A stretch of DNA of 64,000 nt from assembly GCA_963556195.1 (NCBI GenBank), contig OY744519.1:37038801-37102800 (forward strand), read 5' to 3'. The notes beneath the pieces were generated by a model. The model ran no database searches, had not been told where the DNA came from, and saw only the letters and a program-made list of their open reading frames with translations. Made by a program: the position numbers and the translations under genes. Positions 11,454 through 22,990 of this stretch are shown piece after piece (position 1 is the stretch's first letter; each line of letters begins with the position of its first letter). The DNA is from Sepiola atlantica. Taxonomy: Eukaryota; Mollusca; Cephalopoda; Sepiida; Sepiolidae.

Positions 11454-14432
11454 TTGTGACTCCAAACATTTAACGGGAAACCTGATTTAACTCGCTGAAT
11501 TTTGTATATTCTGACTACTGTTCTCATCTTGGGTGTTTTATCACAGCGTTTCGGCCGATGTAACCATCGAAACGTTGTGATAAATCAGCCAAGATGAGAA
11601 CAGTAGTACGAATATACGAAATTCTACGAATTATCAACCCCCATCTAAAATTGTCGAAGCGTATTTAACTCTGTTTTCTGTCTATTCAATGTTTTTTACC
11701 GATCTCAGTATACGTTTAACCCTTTTTAAACTAATTATTAATAGTTAAAGTTTACGTCAAAATCATATTAGAAACATAGGTAAACATTCCATTTCTAAGC
11801 CGACTGCACAACGTACTTTTAAACCTTTTTTACTAGCAGTAATAAATATAAACAAACATATATACGTATTTTTATAAATATATCACATATATATTATGAA
11901 CATATTTTTATTCACATCATCATATCTATGTGACATCCATTCACTTTGTTAAAATTAACCTGTTCTTTATGTTTTATTATTTAAGAAAAGTTTACATCTT
12001 TACGCAGAACACATTCACAGTTTGAGTAGTTTACAAATAGTAACTATTTTCGTTTTACTGGTGGTTGTGTTAGTGAGAGTTCGCCTTTAGTTCCAATATT
12101 ATATGCGGTCATTTAGGGTTCGAATCTCACATTTGAAAAACATTTGTTTACCATAGCGTTTTAGTTATTTTATAGTCGATACCGATAATTATCAGGCACC
12201 TGAATAATGTATTTATTTCTTTTTATAAATATTATATTGCGATTTAAAGTAAAAAGAAATATTTATTTATATTGACGTGACAAAAGAGATGGTGAGAAAT
12301 CCGGCGTTAATGATTATTCTGACAAGTATTTATGTAAAAACGTTGCAAGACATGTCCATTCATATATTTCACGCTTACATGCCGTGGATCGTTAACTCTT
12401 TTGAACATCGTTATATTACATTTAAAATAGTGTGATTTCATATGTGCTCAAAGACAAGTCTCTTATTGGCGTTTTAAGGGAAACGTTCCTTGCTTCATAG
12501 TCATCCAATTTTGGTCTTCAGGTTGTATCTCATAACATAAACCGCTGCAGTTGTGTTGTGTTGAAAGGACGTAGTAGTATAACATTTGGTTTGTCTCTTA
12601 CTTTTAATTTGGTACAGTCGTCTGAATTTTTCTTGTAGCTGTAAGTTAATCGACACCCAAGATTATTGTTAGTCGGGACACTTTGCCATGTAAAATTATT
12701 AACATATATTACGAAAAATATCATTGGATTTTGTCGTTTTGGTAGATGGGAGTGTTCTATTACTTACCCCCTCTTTTCCCTAATAAATATAATGATGTCG
12801 CAGCGTGCTTGCAGATCACCACTCCTTTAGTAACAACCCCGCATGCTGTTGGACAAATGATTCACTTTCACGGTTTACTACTTGTTGGCCCGTTATTAAA
12901 CCACTTCTTACTGTATCAAATAAACACACTGTGTTGCTGTCGGGTCTCCTAATATGTTATGACGATATCCACTAACACACAGGTCGCTATCACCTACACT
13001 AGTGCATGCATATGCGTATATAAACAGGGATTAACCTCTTTAATTCGTGTATGTTATTGTTCTAGCAGTAATATTACTCCGAATTAACATCCCATCCGAT
13101 ATTTGGTTGCAGTTGCTTAGTTTCTTGTAAAAAAACTATGAAACATGCAATTAATACTTACACGGTCTATAACAACATTATCATCATATTTGTTTATTAA
13201 ATAGTATTGTTGAAGTGAAGACATAACATCGTCACAGTTGATAGTTATCTACTTCTATTGGCTTTGGCAGAAGCTATGCCGATATTACTTATCTCTCGCT
13301 AGTTATGGTATTTCCACATTTATATTGAGATTGGGTAAGTTAACTTCAACAAATATGCAATAAATTGTTCGGGATAAGCATTGAGTTTCGATGTAGAAAA
13401 ATGCTGGCATAATCCTACTGCTTCAGAATGTACATCATTTTAGACGTAATCCTCTATTTGCATAAGAGTCTTAACTGCACTCTAATCTCTCGTTACTACC
13501 TAGAAAACATTCACAGCTTAAAAAGGTCTACCTACAAGCACTGTAAATAAGATGCATTTCTTTGTGTTTTTGCTTAAAACTATACATAACTTCCATGAAT
13601 AAAGTTTATTTTTCAAGAACGTATCATACGAATACAATACAGCAGAGATGCTTCTGATCATAATACAAAATTGTCATTTTTAATCCAATGGTAAACAAAT
13701 TATTGCTGAGCCGTCAATTTAACCAAACGAATTCTGACCATTTTACTAACAGTTTCCACATAATTGAAAAGTGTTGCCCATGGCGAACTGACGATCCAAT
13801 TAATCTTTATCCTCAAATTATTTGGGGCCTTAATAAGTAACTTAACGAGTAACTCGTTAGTAAAAAATAATACGAAACGTGTTTATTCGTTCTTAGAAAG
13901 AGAAGGCAAACCGAAACTTTTCAAAACGAAAAAGGTGTGTTCTTGTTTTACATAACAGATCAGCAGAATGGAAGCGCTGCATCAAAAAACGAGATAGACA
14001 TTTCCAGAAGAAGATTAATAAAACTCCAAGAAATAAAACACATAAAATATAAGAACAACGTTAAATCAAATATGATAATACAACATGATATATAACATGA
14101 TGTATTATCTTATATTCAAATGAACACAGGAAATATTTCTGATATATTATCCATTACATTGTTTACATCATTTTAACTGTTGCTCACATTATGGATATTG
14201 CTATGTTCACAAATGTTCAGCAGTTTTATTCACCGGCCTCCTTCAGAAAATCCTGAATTACGTTATACCAATATCATTTTGTGTGTAATGCCTTTTAAGA
14301 TATCTCTTATTAATTCTATTTTCTTATGTGCTCACACTAAGTATGATTAACCGTTGATAATTATAAAAATAAAGCCCACCCTTGGTCCTTTGAACGTACC
14401 GACAGATAATTTAGACTATATATCTCTTCGAT
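9700..14432. other. No gene recognised
   Basis: About 4.7 kb of AT-rich sequence. It contains (TC)n(TA)n at 11,041-11,116, (AT)n at 11,396-11,452 and an imperfect hairpin at 11,497-11,624. A B-box-like GGGTTCGAATCTC at 12,113-12,125 lacks a clear A box. No open frame exceeds about 80 codons and none has recognisable motifs. Confidence 0.6.
11497..11624. repeat. Imperfect hairpin with GAAACG-type loop
   Basis: The left arm (11,497-11,553) includes ACTGTTCTCATCTTGG and TTTATCACAGCGTTTCG. The right arm (11,567-11,624) carries CGAAACGTTGTGATAAA and CCAAGATGAGAACAGT. The arms pair over about 50 bases with mismatches, around a loop with GGCCGATGTAACCA. It directly follows an (AT)n tract, as do the palindromes at 34.5 and 58.0 kb, which suggests a fold-back element. 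Confidence 0.7.
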
Positions 14433-14716
14433 ATCGTTACCTTGTAATTAGAAGGTCCACCCTCCCAGGCTTTGCCTCCCCTCTTTGGGGAGGAGTAAGT
14501 TTGTTGCTTACTGCCTGAGGCGCCCCTACCGGGGAATGCCGACGGGGCTGCCCAGGCAATTTTTAATGGCCAGAGTGTTCACCTTCTCGGGCGCTGGCTT
14601 TTCAAACCCTACTTTCCCGACCCGAGCTTGGGTCACATCTTACTTGTGGGAGTAAGATAAAACTGGCCTTGTGCCTAACCTCCTGGGGAGGTAAATAAAA
14701 TCGTTACCTTGTAATT
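14433..14716 (+). mobile_element. GC-rich 250-bp SINE-like insertion with 17-bp target-site duplication
   Basis: ATCGTTACCTTGTAATT occurs exactly at 14,433-14,449 and 14,700-14,716. Between them are 250 bases (14,450-14,699) that are strikingly GC-rich against AT-rich surroundings. They include self-complementary blocks (CCTCCCCTCTTTGGGGAGG and CCTCCTGGGGAGG) and end in GTAAATAAA. A perfect long direct repeat with an A-rich tail at one end is what LINE-mediated insertion of a short non-coding element leaves, with the tail on the right giving plus orientation. A weak A box (TGGCCAGAGTG) and B-like box (TTTTCAAACCCT) lie in the second half. The RNA of origin is not recognised. Confidence 0.75.
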
Positions 14717-14927
14717 TCTGCAGGGTCCGGTACGTCTCTTTTGTAAAGGAAACTGGTCTATGGGCGTAAGTCGCCGATCGTCAAATATTTGATGGTAAAA
14801 TGCTGTGATTATTAATAAGAAAGAAAGGGGTAACTGCCATCTTTAACCCATTGCAATCCACGTAGACTACTGATAGAAAAACAATGCTACTCTTTAATTA
14901 AAAGAAGCAAAACGCATTGTCTGGTTT

Positions 14928-15156
14928 ATAAATGTTGTGAAGTTGTCCAACAGTAAATAATAAATAAAGGAAGTCAAGTCGAGGGTTGGTTTAACAAGTG
15001 TATTAACAAAGTTAGAAAGTGACTAGCACTTGGCTAGACAGTTACTAGACTGTGCTTTGTCTTCTCTGTGTCTCCGGTGAATCTGGTGACTCGCACTATT
15101 TATAGTGACAACCGGTGCAGTTTCTCCTGTGTAATAACGGCCGGTGTAACAATAAG
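14928..15156 (-). mobile_element. Probable solo LTR
   Basis: A 219-bp segment (14,933-15,151) starts TGTTGTGAAG and ends GGTGTAACA on the forward strand, so both strands begin TGTT and end AACA. It is flanked by ATAAA on the left and ATAAG on the right, a near-match to a 5-bp target duplication. On the minus strand it contains CACTATAAATAGTGC, which would serve as the promoter TATA box downstream of a GC-rich U3. No gag or pol adjoins it, so recombination between two LTRs is the natural explanation. The family is unrelated by eye to the LTR at 23,764. Confidence 0.55.
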
Positions 15157-15878
15157 AATGACACATTTATTACCAGCAAATTACAATATAATTATAAAAG
15201 TTCCATAAAGCTTAATATCTCTTGTTGGCTTAAGCAGTGATCTACAACCTACGTTTTTTTCTTAAATTCATTTAGAGAATTTAGTAGAATTACTTTAAGG
15301 GCTATTTAAAATTGCCGGTGTTTACTGACTGGACACTTTCCAAACTTTTAGTTTTCCTTCTCAAACATCGGTATTTATGACGAATCGGCGTCTACTTTCT
15401 TTCCGCAGGCTATTACGATCGAAAAACGGTGTCAGAAACGATAATCATTCTTATGCACTGAACAATCAGATTTCTATTATATTTATCGAGATCGACCATA
15501 ATTCACATCTCAATAATTTCCTGAGGCCATTTTATGAAACAATATTTCAGACATCCACCTGATGCTGTAAAGTATGTCACAGCAAACAAAACGTCATTTT
15601 TGATTATATATTTTTTGAATAAATAGGTTTATTTGACTTTAGAATTTCCATGAGACATACACTGATTCAAAGGCTTCTATTATCTACCATTAGGGTTACC
15701 CGGCGTTGCCCGGGTTGTCTATTCTCTGGTAGCCTAATTTCACCGCCCCTTCTCACCGTTGCCATCTTCTCCCTGTTTCTATCAGCGAAAGCTGTCTTTT
15801 CCTCACCCTTCCTCTTCGGTTGCCCGGTGCAAAAGTGTGTGATATTTCAATTAAAAGTACAACCTATGTCTGCACCTT

Positions 15879-16368
15879 CTATATAGTACATATTTCTACC
15901 CCAGTGTGCCTACTATATACGTACCTATCCTCACCTCGGTGCGCATACTATATACGTACCTTACTTAACCCCGGTGCGCATACTATATACGTATCTATCA
16001 CCTCCCCCGTGAACATACTAAATACGTTACTATATCAGCCACAGTGCGCATACTATATATGTACATATCTATGCCCCGGTGCGCATACTATATACGTAAC
16101 TATATCGGCCCATGTGTGAATACTATATACGTAACTATCTCTGTCCCAGTGTGCACACTATATACGTACCTATCACGGACCCAGTGCGCATACTATATAC
16201 ATACCTATCCCCGCCCCGGTGCGCATACTATATACGTACTAATCTCTTACCCGGTGCGCATACTATATACGTACTTATCGCCGCCCCGGTGCGTTTACAA
16301 TATACGTACCTATCGCCGCCACGGTGCGCATACTATATACGTACCTATAACTACTCCGGTGCGCATAC
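15879..16368. repeat. 35-bp minisatellite, 14 units
   Basis: Fourteen units of 35 bases tile exactly 490 bases. The consensus begins CTATATACGTACCTATC and ends CCCCGGTGCGCATA. Units differ mainly in the middle. Because 35 is not a multiple of three, each plus-strand reading frame cycles through all three phases, and the array is mostly stop-free in all of them. This produces long but meaningless open frames with YYIRTY-type repeats. Confidence 0.95.
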
Positions 16369-16369
16369 C

Positions 16370-16560
16370 TAAAAACGCATATTGATGCGCCCCTGTTGTA
16401 TCAAATAACTAAAATTATGTTTGTTCATGTTGTGTCACTTTAATAAAAAAAACTCATATTAATGCGCCCCTGTCGTATTAAAGACAAACATCAAGTTCAT
16501 TCATGTAGCGTCACTATAATTACAAATGTACTCGTTCTAATGCGCCCCTGACGTACCAAA
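16370..16560. repeat. About 77-bp tandem repeat, 2.5 units
   Basis: The phrase AATGCGCCCCTG (or GATGCGCCCCTG) recurs at about 16,383, 16,461 and 16,539. The first two copies are followed by a TTCATG-GTCACT block and an A/T-rich filler. It abuts the 35-bp minisatellite directly, so the GC-containing phrases may share an origin with GGTGCGCATA of that array. Confidence 0.8.
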
Positions 16561-16899
16561 GAACTGATATGATGCCTTTCTGCCCCTGTTAATGAATAAG
16601 AAGAAGTAGTAATAAACGTATTCCATAGAAGCGAAATACTGCACAAGCCCTTAACTACGTATCCCATAGGAGTGGTATGCTGCAGAAGCCCCTGTTCGCA
16701 TATTTTTAATAGTCTTGAGCAGAACAGATACAACACTACCTCCACCCCTCTTAAAAAGGAGGCGTAATACATGGAATAGTGGAATGAAGGCAATAAATAT
16801 ATACTACACTACCTTAACACTTCGACAGATAATCGCCTGACGCGTCCATATCTGGCCGTATCTCGATCCGGCGTTCTTTTTAAAATGACAAAAACACAC

Positions 16900-18660
16900 T
16901 AAAAAACAAATAAAAACATCTGTAAACATTAAAACAATTAATAACTAAAATAAACGTAAAAAACATAAAAATTGGCGTCAAAACGAAATAAGAAACACGA
17001 AAAAAATCTAATAACCAATAATAAATAAACTTTCAAAAACATGGAAATTTGCGCCAAAGAGCTAAAATAAAATTAAATGAAACGAAAAATGTCACATAAA
17101 AAACTGAAAGAAATAAAAAAACAAATGGAAAAACCCAATACACATCGAAAAAATTAAAAATTGGTCCAGTAATGAAAATAAACAACTGTAAAAAAATAGA
17201 ATGGCATGATTAACAAAAAAGAACAGAAAAAACATAAAAAATAATCATAATTGGCGCTAAAGAGCAAGAAAAATACATTGACAAAACGAAAAAACATAAA
17301 AAGAACAAATAAAAACTAACAAAGCAGTCAACAAACATAAACATTTGCTCGAAAAAGCAACAAAAATTGACAATACATGATAAAATCTCAAAATGAATAA
17401 AAAAAACTCATTAAAAAACATAACAATTTTCGCTAACAACACATTGATGAAAATCATGGAAAACAAAAAAAACAAATAAAAGCAAAAAAGGATTAAAATA
17501 TCAAAATTGGCGCAAAAAAGAAAAAAATTAACAAAAACATGAAAATAGATGAAAAAGAAATTAAAAAACATCTAACAACATTAAAATTGGCGTCAGAGAA
17601 CAAAATAAAACAATTGACTAAACACATGATACAACAAAAACAAACAATTAAAAACATAAACAGCCATCACAAAAGATCAAAATTAGTGCAAACAAGCAGA
17701 GGAAAAATTCAAATAAAACATTCGTAAACATTTAAAAAACAAATAAAAAACGAAAAACACCAAAAAACGTAAGAATTGGCGCAAATTAGTCAGAAAAAAT
17801 TAAAAAAACATCAAAACCATCAAAATACAAATAGAAAAAACATCAAGATACATTAAAATTGGCGAAAAAAAGCAAAAAAAATATAAAAACATTGAAAAAA
17901 CATAAAAAGACCCAATAAAAACATAAAAAACAACAACAAACATGAAAAACTTAGAAAAAGCAAAACACGATACAACATTAAAAAACATCAAATTTGGCGC
18001 TTAAAGACAAGAAAACAATCTATATAGGTACCTGCCATCTGAAAACGTCAACATTGTCGCCAAAAAACAACAAAAAAATGCTTAAATACGAATAGAGATT
18101 TTTTTAAATGTAAAAATATCAAAATAAGCACCAAAAAGCAAGAAAGATATTGATAAAACATGAAAAAACATTAAAAAACAAATAAAACCAAACAAAGCCA
18201 CCAACATGCATAAAAAATAGCAAAAAAATAGACAAGAAACATAAAAACATCCATAAGACAAACAAAATATTAAAATAAACATCAGAAAACATTATAATTA
18301 GCACATGAAGTTAAACAAAGCTAACCGCCATAAACATGGAAAAAACGTTAAAAAACAATTGGAAAACAAAAATAAACATCAAAAACCTCCAAATTGGCGC
18401 TAAATAGCAAAAAAACATTGACAAAAACATGTAAAACATCAAAAAAAGAAATAAAAGAAAACAGCCTATAATAATACATCAAAATTAGCGCAAAAAAGCA
18501 AACAAAGAAATTACAAAAAACATAAACAAACATTAATAAAAATGATGAAAACAACAAAATAAACGCTAAAGAGATATCAAAGAAGAAAAATATACTAAAA
18601 ACATCAAAATCGACGCAAAAAAGCAAAAATAAATGAAAAATAACATGAAAAGACATTTAA
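16900..18660. repeat. A-rich degenerate satellite with recurring TTGGCGC phrase
   Basis: About 1.76 kb in which the plus strand is extremely A-rich and nearly T-poor. A phrase close to AAAATTGGCGCNAAANAGCAAA returns roughly every 60-110 bases, for example near 16,974, 17,250, 17,506, 17,585, 17,772, 17,857, 17,991, 18,390, 18,481 and 18,606. Between phrases are runs such as ACATAAAAA, ACATCAAAA and ACAAATAAAA. The minus strand therefore reads as long F/L/I/V-rich frames, which are compositional artefacts. The period is irregular, so it looks like an old satellite or repeatedly slipped tract. Confidence 0.8.
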
Positions 18661-18694
18661 AAGATGCAGACACGTTCCCCTCAGGTTTGACATG

Positions 18695-18977
18695 TAATGT
18701 CGATCAATTTATGTTGGTAACTTATTTTTAGAGGTTTTAATATTTTTAAACACATAAAATAATTTATTTTGTGGATACAGTATTTATAGATGTATCAATT
18801 TCACATACACATAATTTGTAAATACCCATTATACAGTCCATAAAATAGATTTTTATTTATTAGAGATTGATATAGTTTTGACTATAAACACACTGTCTTC
18901 AAAATAGAGATGATACATTATGGCGTGACGTAATCCAATTACGAGGTCCTAATTCACACATCGTAGAATCTTTGTCG
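18695..18977 (+). repeat. Dispersed repeat family, copy 2
   Basis: Partner of 8,621-8,908 (same orientation, roughly 80-85% similar by eye). It begins right after the A-rich satellite and ends at CTTTGTCG. Confidence 0.75.
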
Positions 18978-19138
18978 AATGAGGGAAACATCAACACATT
19001 ATATCATAAAATGTCTCACTTGAGCTCAAAATAGTACTCTCACTTATCAATCTGTTCGTTTTCCTTGTCTCTTTCTGTGTAACCAACAGATGCTGGTACG
19101 CCGCATTTTTCAGGGGTTGGCGATAAAGTGATTATCTT

Positions 19139-19185
19139 TACTACTACTACTACTACTACTACTACTAGTAGTAGTAGTAGTAGTA
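19139..19185. repeat. (TAC)n meeting (TAG)n, palindromic trinucleotide tract
   Basis: A run of CTA/TAC triplets switches at ACTAGT into GTA/TAG triplets, so the two halves are reverse complements and can fold into a hairpin. A further short GTAGTAGTAG lies at 19,198-19,210. Confidence 0.95.
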
Positions 19186-19394
19186 TTAGACGTTATGGTA
19201 GTAGTAGTAGAAGGCTTCCATCGATTAGTCGACCATGGGTGATGCATCCTTAACCTAGTAAGCCTGACTATCTATTTGGCTGAATCAGAACTGCTCGTTG
19301 CTGATTAAACAAGTGCGAGAGCGACAGTCACTGTCTCAAAGGTCAGACACATTTGTGATCTATTGACTGTTGGCATTGATGCTCTATTTTCTGC

Positions 19395-22131
19395 GTGTGT
19401 GCTTTAGCTTTGCAACATTCATCAGCTTGTCTTCCCCTGCTTTCACATGTTGGTTCAGGGTTCTCTTCTATCTTGAACGATCATCTGCATGGCTTTCCCA
19501 ACACCCGATGCTGATGTCGATCGCCTTCATGTCCCTAGCTTCATCTGTTTTTTCAAGTGTATGCGTTCGGAGATGACTGTAAGGATATCAGCAGTGGAAA
19601 ATGCTTGCCTAAATCAATACTGATTGTCAACAAGATGTTAAGCATTAAACACGTACCGGGCTATTGCTAGATGTATTAAGGAGTCACATATTTTAGCGAA
19701 CAGCGAGAGTACACTGATGGGCTGATAATCCTGAGGGTCATTCATCTCGAGAATAATTTGAAGACTGATACAACACAGTCAATTTTCCGCCAATTAGAGA
19801 AGGCATTTCTTGTAGAGTTTTGGGAAGACATGAGACAGCTCAGAGAGCGTTTCTTTATTAGTATTACTGGTAGAAGACTAGCCCTACATGCTTTGGGTCT
19901 GTTAAGTTTATTATGATGTATAGCACATGAGACGAAGTTGTTTGCGGAGTTCAAAGTAGAGACAAGCAGTTCAGCCGTTTCAGTTGCGATGCATACTATA
20001 TCATTTTGGTTGGATAGCGAGGGAATTGTTTATTGCCTATTGTTCACCATTATAGTTTCCAGAAATCACCATATTATTATCGTTTCCAGAAATCACTAGT
20101 TTTTGCTATTCCTGCTAATCTATGTATACTTTTTCCTTGCTTTAGCTATCACATTTATACAATTTTTCTTGACTCTATTTGTAGTAGACTTATAGCGGGG
20201 GGATTTTCGGAATGCTTGCTCCATCTGAGCAATCACAGCGGCACACTTCGAGGTTAATTATCGTGGGAAATGGGACTTGCTGTAGAATTTTCTCATACGA
20301 ACAAGTGCATCAATGCCTGTTTAGACCCATTCGGTTCCATCATTTGCGCACTGATCAGCAGAGAGAGAAGAAAATAAACTCCATGGTGCGTCTCTAATCT
20401 GGTCTATGGTGGAATCAAAATCAGCCTGCTTGAACAATCTCGTCGTTTTGAGCAACGGTTCTTTTACTTTGGGACGAGATTTAAGGGTGATAACAAGATG
20501 ATCAGCGTTCCCAAACTGGGCTGTGAAGCTGGTCTGAAACGAGTCTGTTAAAGGAAGTATGCTATACGTGAAGTTACCAGCTGCGTCTGTATAGCTGGAG
20601 AATTCAAGGCATTCACGGTGATGTGGATTGCATTTCCCAAATACGGGTATTTGGGCACTTGAGTCAAGTGAGAGTGATATATATATATATGCTTTCGGAG
20701 ACAAAGTTAAGAAGGGTACATTTCTGGGTCGAAGGAGCATGATATAAAGACCTATAAGTAATTAACACTGTGCTGCAAAGTTAATCTAAAACACATGCAG
20801 ACTTGCTTATCTGTTTTTATGTTCTCTAGTAAAACTCTTAGCTCGTACATATGTTTTACAGAGTCTTTACGGTAGAGTGAACTCACTTTTGATATTAAAC
20901 TCGTGGGTCACCATAAATAAACACGGGAATGAAGAGAAATTAAACTATTATATAATCCCAAATCAACGGACAAATGCAGTAAGCTTGATAATATAGTGTA
21001 TAACAACAGTGGCTGGAATATCGATTTATGTCTAGTGTGGCTTATTGTTTTCAAAAAAAATTACCTGAAATTTAAGGACGCGATAACAATATGTAATTTC
21101 TTTATAATAAAATATTTATTGTTAATTCTTACAGGCACTAGTTGCTCATACTTACTTAATTTCAAGAACATGCGAATTACCGCCGTTTGAACGATTCGAA
21201 CTCAGTTACAAGTAATCTTTGTGTCTGTCATATTGTATTCAACCCCTAGGTAACCATAAATTAACATGAGGATGAAGAGAAATTTAAATCAATATAATGT
21301 CAGATTAGCGGAAAAGAACAGTAAGTAAAGTCAGATTCTGTTCAACATCAGTGCCATGAACATCGCTTAGCGCATATATTCGAATATATAGAACATATAT
21401 ACAACTTCTATATCAATTGCTTCAGTCTAGAATGATTCCTCGCCGCCCGAACGAGAATGAACCAGATGTCAAAATTTGATTACAGCCCTCGTAAAATAGT
21501 CTAATTTTGGTTCATAGTTTATCAGTTTATTTTTTTTTAATTTTTAATACTTATTGCATTTAATGTTTCACAAAGAAAGTTTAATGCGTGTTGGCTTTAC
21601 TTTTTATTTTTCGTGGTAGACGCCATAGTGATCGAACTATCCGCGGTCAATGCCTTTTGGGCCCATTGTCTTCCGTTGAGACACATTTTAAAGCAAATCC
21701 CTTTCAGTCATGAGTAAATATAACAAATTGCGTTCGATGAATCGAATACAATGACTCGTTTCAATGAAGATCGCTTATCGGCATAAAACAATCCACAAAG
21801 GGTTGATATTCTTCAAAGCAGAAAGCGCCACGAAGTCAGTTTTCAGAATCCTTCTAATTGGATTAATGCTTGCTGATGTGCATATTTCGTAAGTTGTTCC
21901 TATAAAAAAAAACTCGATATCCTTTGTGTTGCCTTTGTTAATACCTTGAATGCAGCAAAACGTACGTAATTAAGTGACCGTTCAATAATTGATTGTTCGC
22001 GGCAACAAACTAGAAATTATCGCTCATCCCCCCCCCAAAAAAAAGGATGCATGGATACACGGTAACTAAATTAGCGATGCATTTGTTATACGAAAACAAA
22101 GAATTCACCCTCACCCTTAAAAATAGCAACA
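19395..22131. repeat. Left arm of a ~2.74-kb inverted repeat
   Basis: The arm begins at GTGTGTGCTTTAGCTTTGCAAC and ends at AATAGCAACA. Its reverse complement, about 95% identical in the stretches I compared, is 28,971-31,713. It contains about 150 bases of unknown sequence, a minus-strand LINE-A remnant (19,540-20,880), then about 1.25 kb of unrecognised AT-rich DNA. That DNA includes an internal direct repeat (GGTCACCATAAATAAACA near 20,910; GGTAACCATAAATTAACA near 21,249). No target duplication was found at the outer edges. Confidence 0.9.
19540..20880 (-). pseudogene. LINE-A remnant (endonuclease C-terminal part and start of RT)
   Basis: On the minus strand, the segment after CTCTACCGTAAAGACTCTGT (20,880) keeps the endonuclease C-terminal region: SSAQIPVFGKCNPHHREC, SYTDAAGNF, GNADHLVITLKSRPK and KQADFDSTIDQIRDAPW (20,321-20,740). 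After a deletion, it keeps an RT-amino-terminal segment, degenerate LLPVILIKKRSLSCL (19,742-19,954), and then YQPISVLSLFAK-like and ISERIH pieces to about 19,540. The usual GDFNAHH-type catalytic motif is altered to FGKCNPHH. It is a mirror copy of 30,225-31,568 and a relative of the fuller copy at 49,820-53,535. Confidence 0.8.
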
Positions 22132-22139
22132 ACAGCATA

Positions 22140-22990
22140 GCTTTTATGTAAGTCGCTTCGTTACCGGTAAATAATTTGGGTTTTAAATATTGGCAAGACG
22201 AGAACGAATTAGTCACTGCTTTTATTTGGTCGAGTGAGAAATGAAAGTATCTTTCTGTGGAAAAATGAATAGCCCTGTAATGTCTGGGTAGCCTAATATA
22301 CAGTTAAGGTCGCAGAGATCTTGGAAAGAAAGAGTGAGTGCAGATATTCGGGAAAAAAACGAATCAGCGACCGTATTTTCTTTTTCAGGACGGTAGATGA
22401 TGCTAAACATAAATTGAGACAGTTCAATGTGCTAACGGCATATTTTGTCATTTTTGATTTTCGATTTCCTGGTATTATAAACATGAAGCTAATACTGTTA
22501 AGTCTGTAATTACAGTAAAGTGCTTGACAAACAGAAAGTGTCCCCACATTCGTAGAGCTTTTTTTTCTACTACATGATGTTTCGTTTCACAAGAGCTTAG
22601 TGTCCTGGAATAGAATGCAACCGGACGGTTTTCTTTTATCAAGGGTAGCCGCAATACAGTTGTTACTTGCATCTGTTCCTACTATACATTCTTTTTTCTG
22701 GGTCAACCGTTTCAAGCATAGCCTCTTTCAAGTCGTTCCTCACCCATATAAAAGTGTCTAGTGCCAACGAAGATAGTGGGAATTCTCTATTTCGGCTTAC
22801 TGCTAATATTTTCTCTGAAAGATTATGGACGAATTTTCTGTAGTAGAAGAACGTCTCAATAATCCGACTTTGTAAATTGAATATGTAGACGAAAAACCCT
22901 CGTGTAGAGCCAGTTGAGAGTAAAGACCCATTTGAGCCACTGCAAAGATCTGACAAATACAAAACCTTCGTTACTAAATAAGGCACTTGT
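22140..22990 (-). pseudogene. pol: Gypsy-like RNase H to integrase zinc-finger fragment
   Basis: Going down the minus strand: RIIETFFYYRKFVHNLSEK-like RT-end sequence (22,663-22,986), then RNase H (RPVAFYSRTLSSCETKHHV, VEKKAL, KHFTVITD at 22,475-22,672). The tether IIYRPEKENTVAD comes at 22,390, then HPGIT-like GYPDITGLF at 22,280, and a C..CQYLKPKLF zinc-finger piece near 22,190. Small indels shift the frame several times. It belongs to a different gypsy lineage from the complete element just to the right. Its left end at about 22,140 nearly coincides with the inner edge of the inverted repeat (22,131). Confidence 0.75.

Noticed and set aside
12058..12130. tRNA gene candidate with B-box-like GGGTTCGAATCTC
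   Set aside because: No acceptor-stem pairing and only a weak A box; at most a SINE or pseudogene scrap.
16044..16385. Long open frames in the 35-bp minisatellite
   Set aside because: They are products of a stop-poor tandem repeat read in shifting phase, with no start context, domain or conservation pattern.
17257..18656. Several minus-strand frames of 60-105 codons rich in Phe, Leu, Ile and Val that look like membrane proteins
   Set aside because: They mirror the A-rich plus strand of the satellite. Composition alone gives such residues, and no frame is consistent across repeat units.
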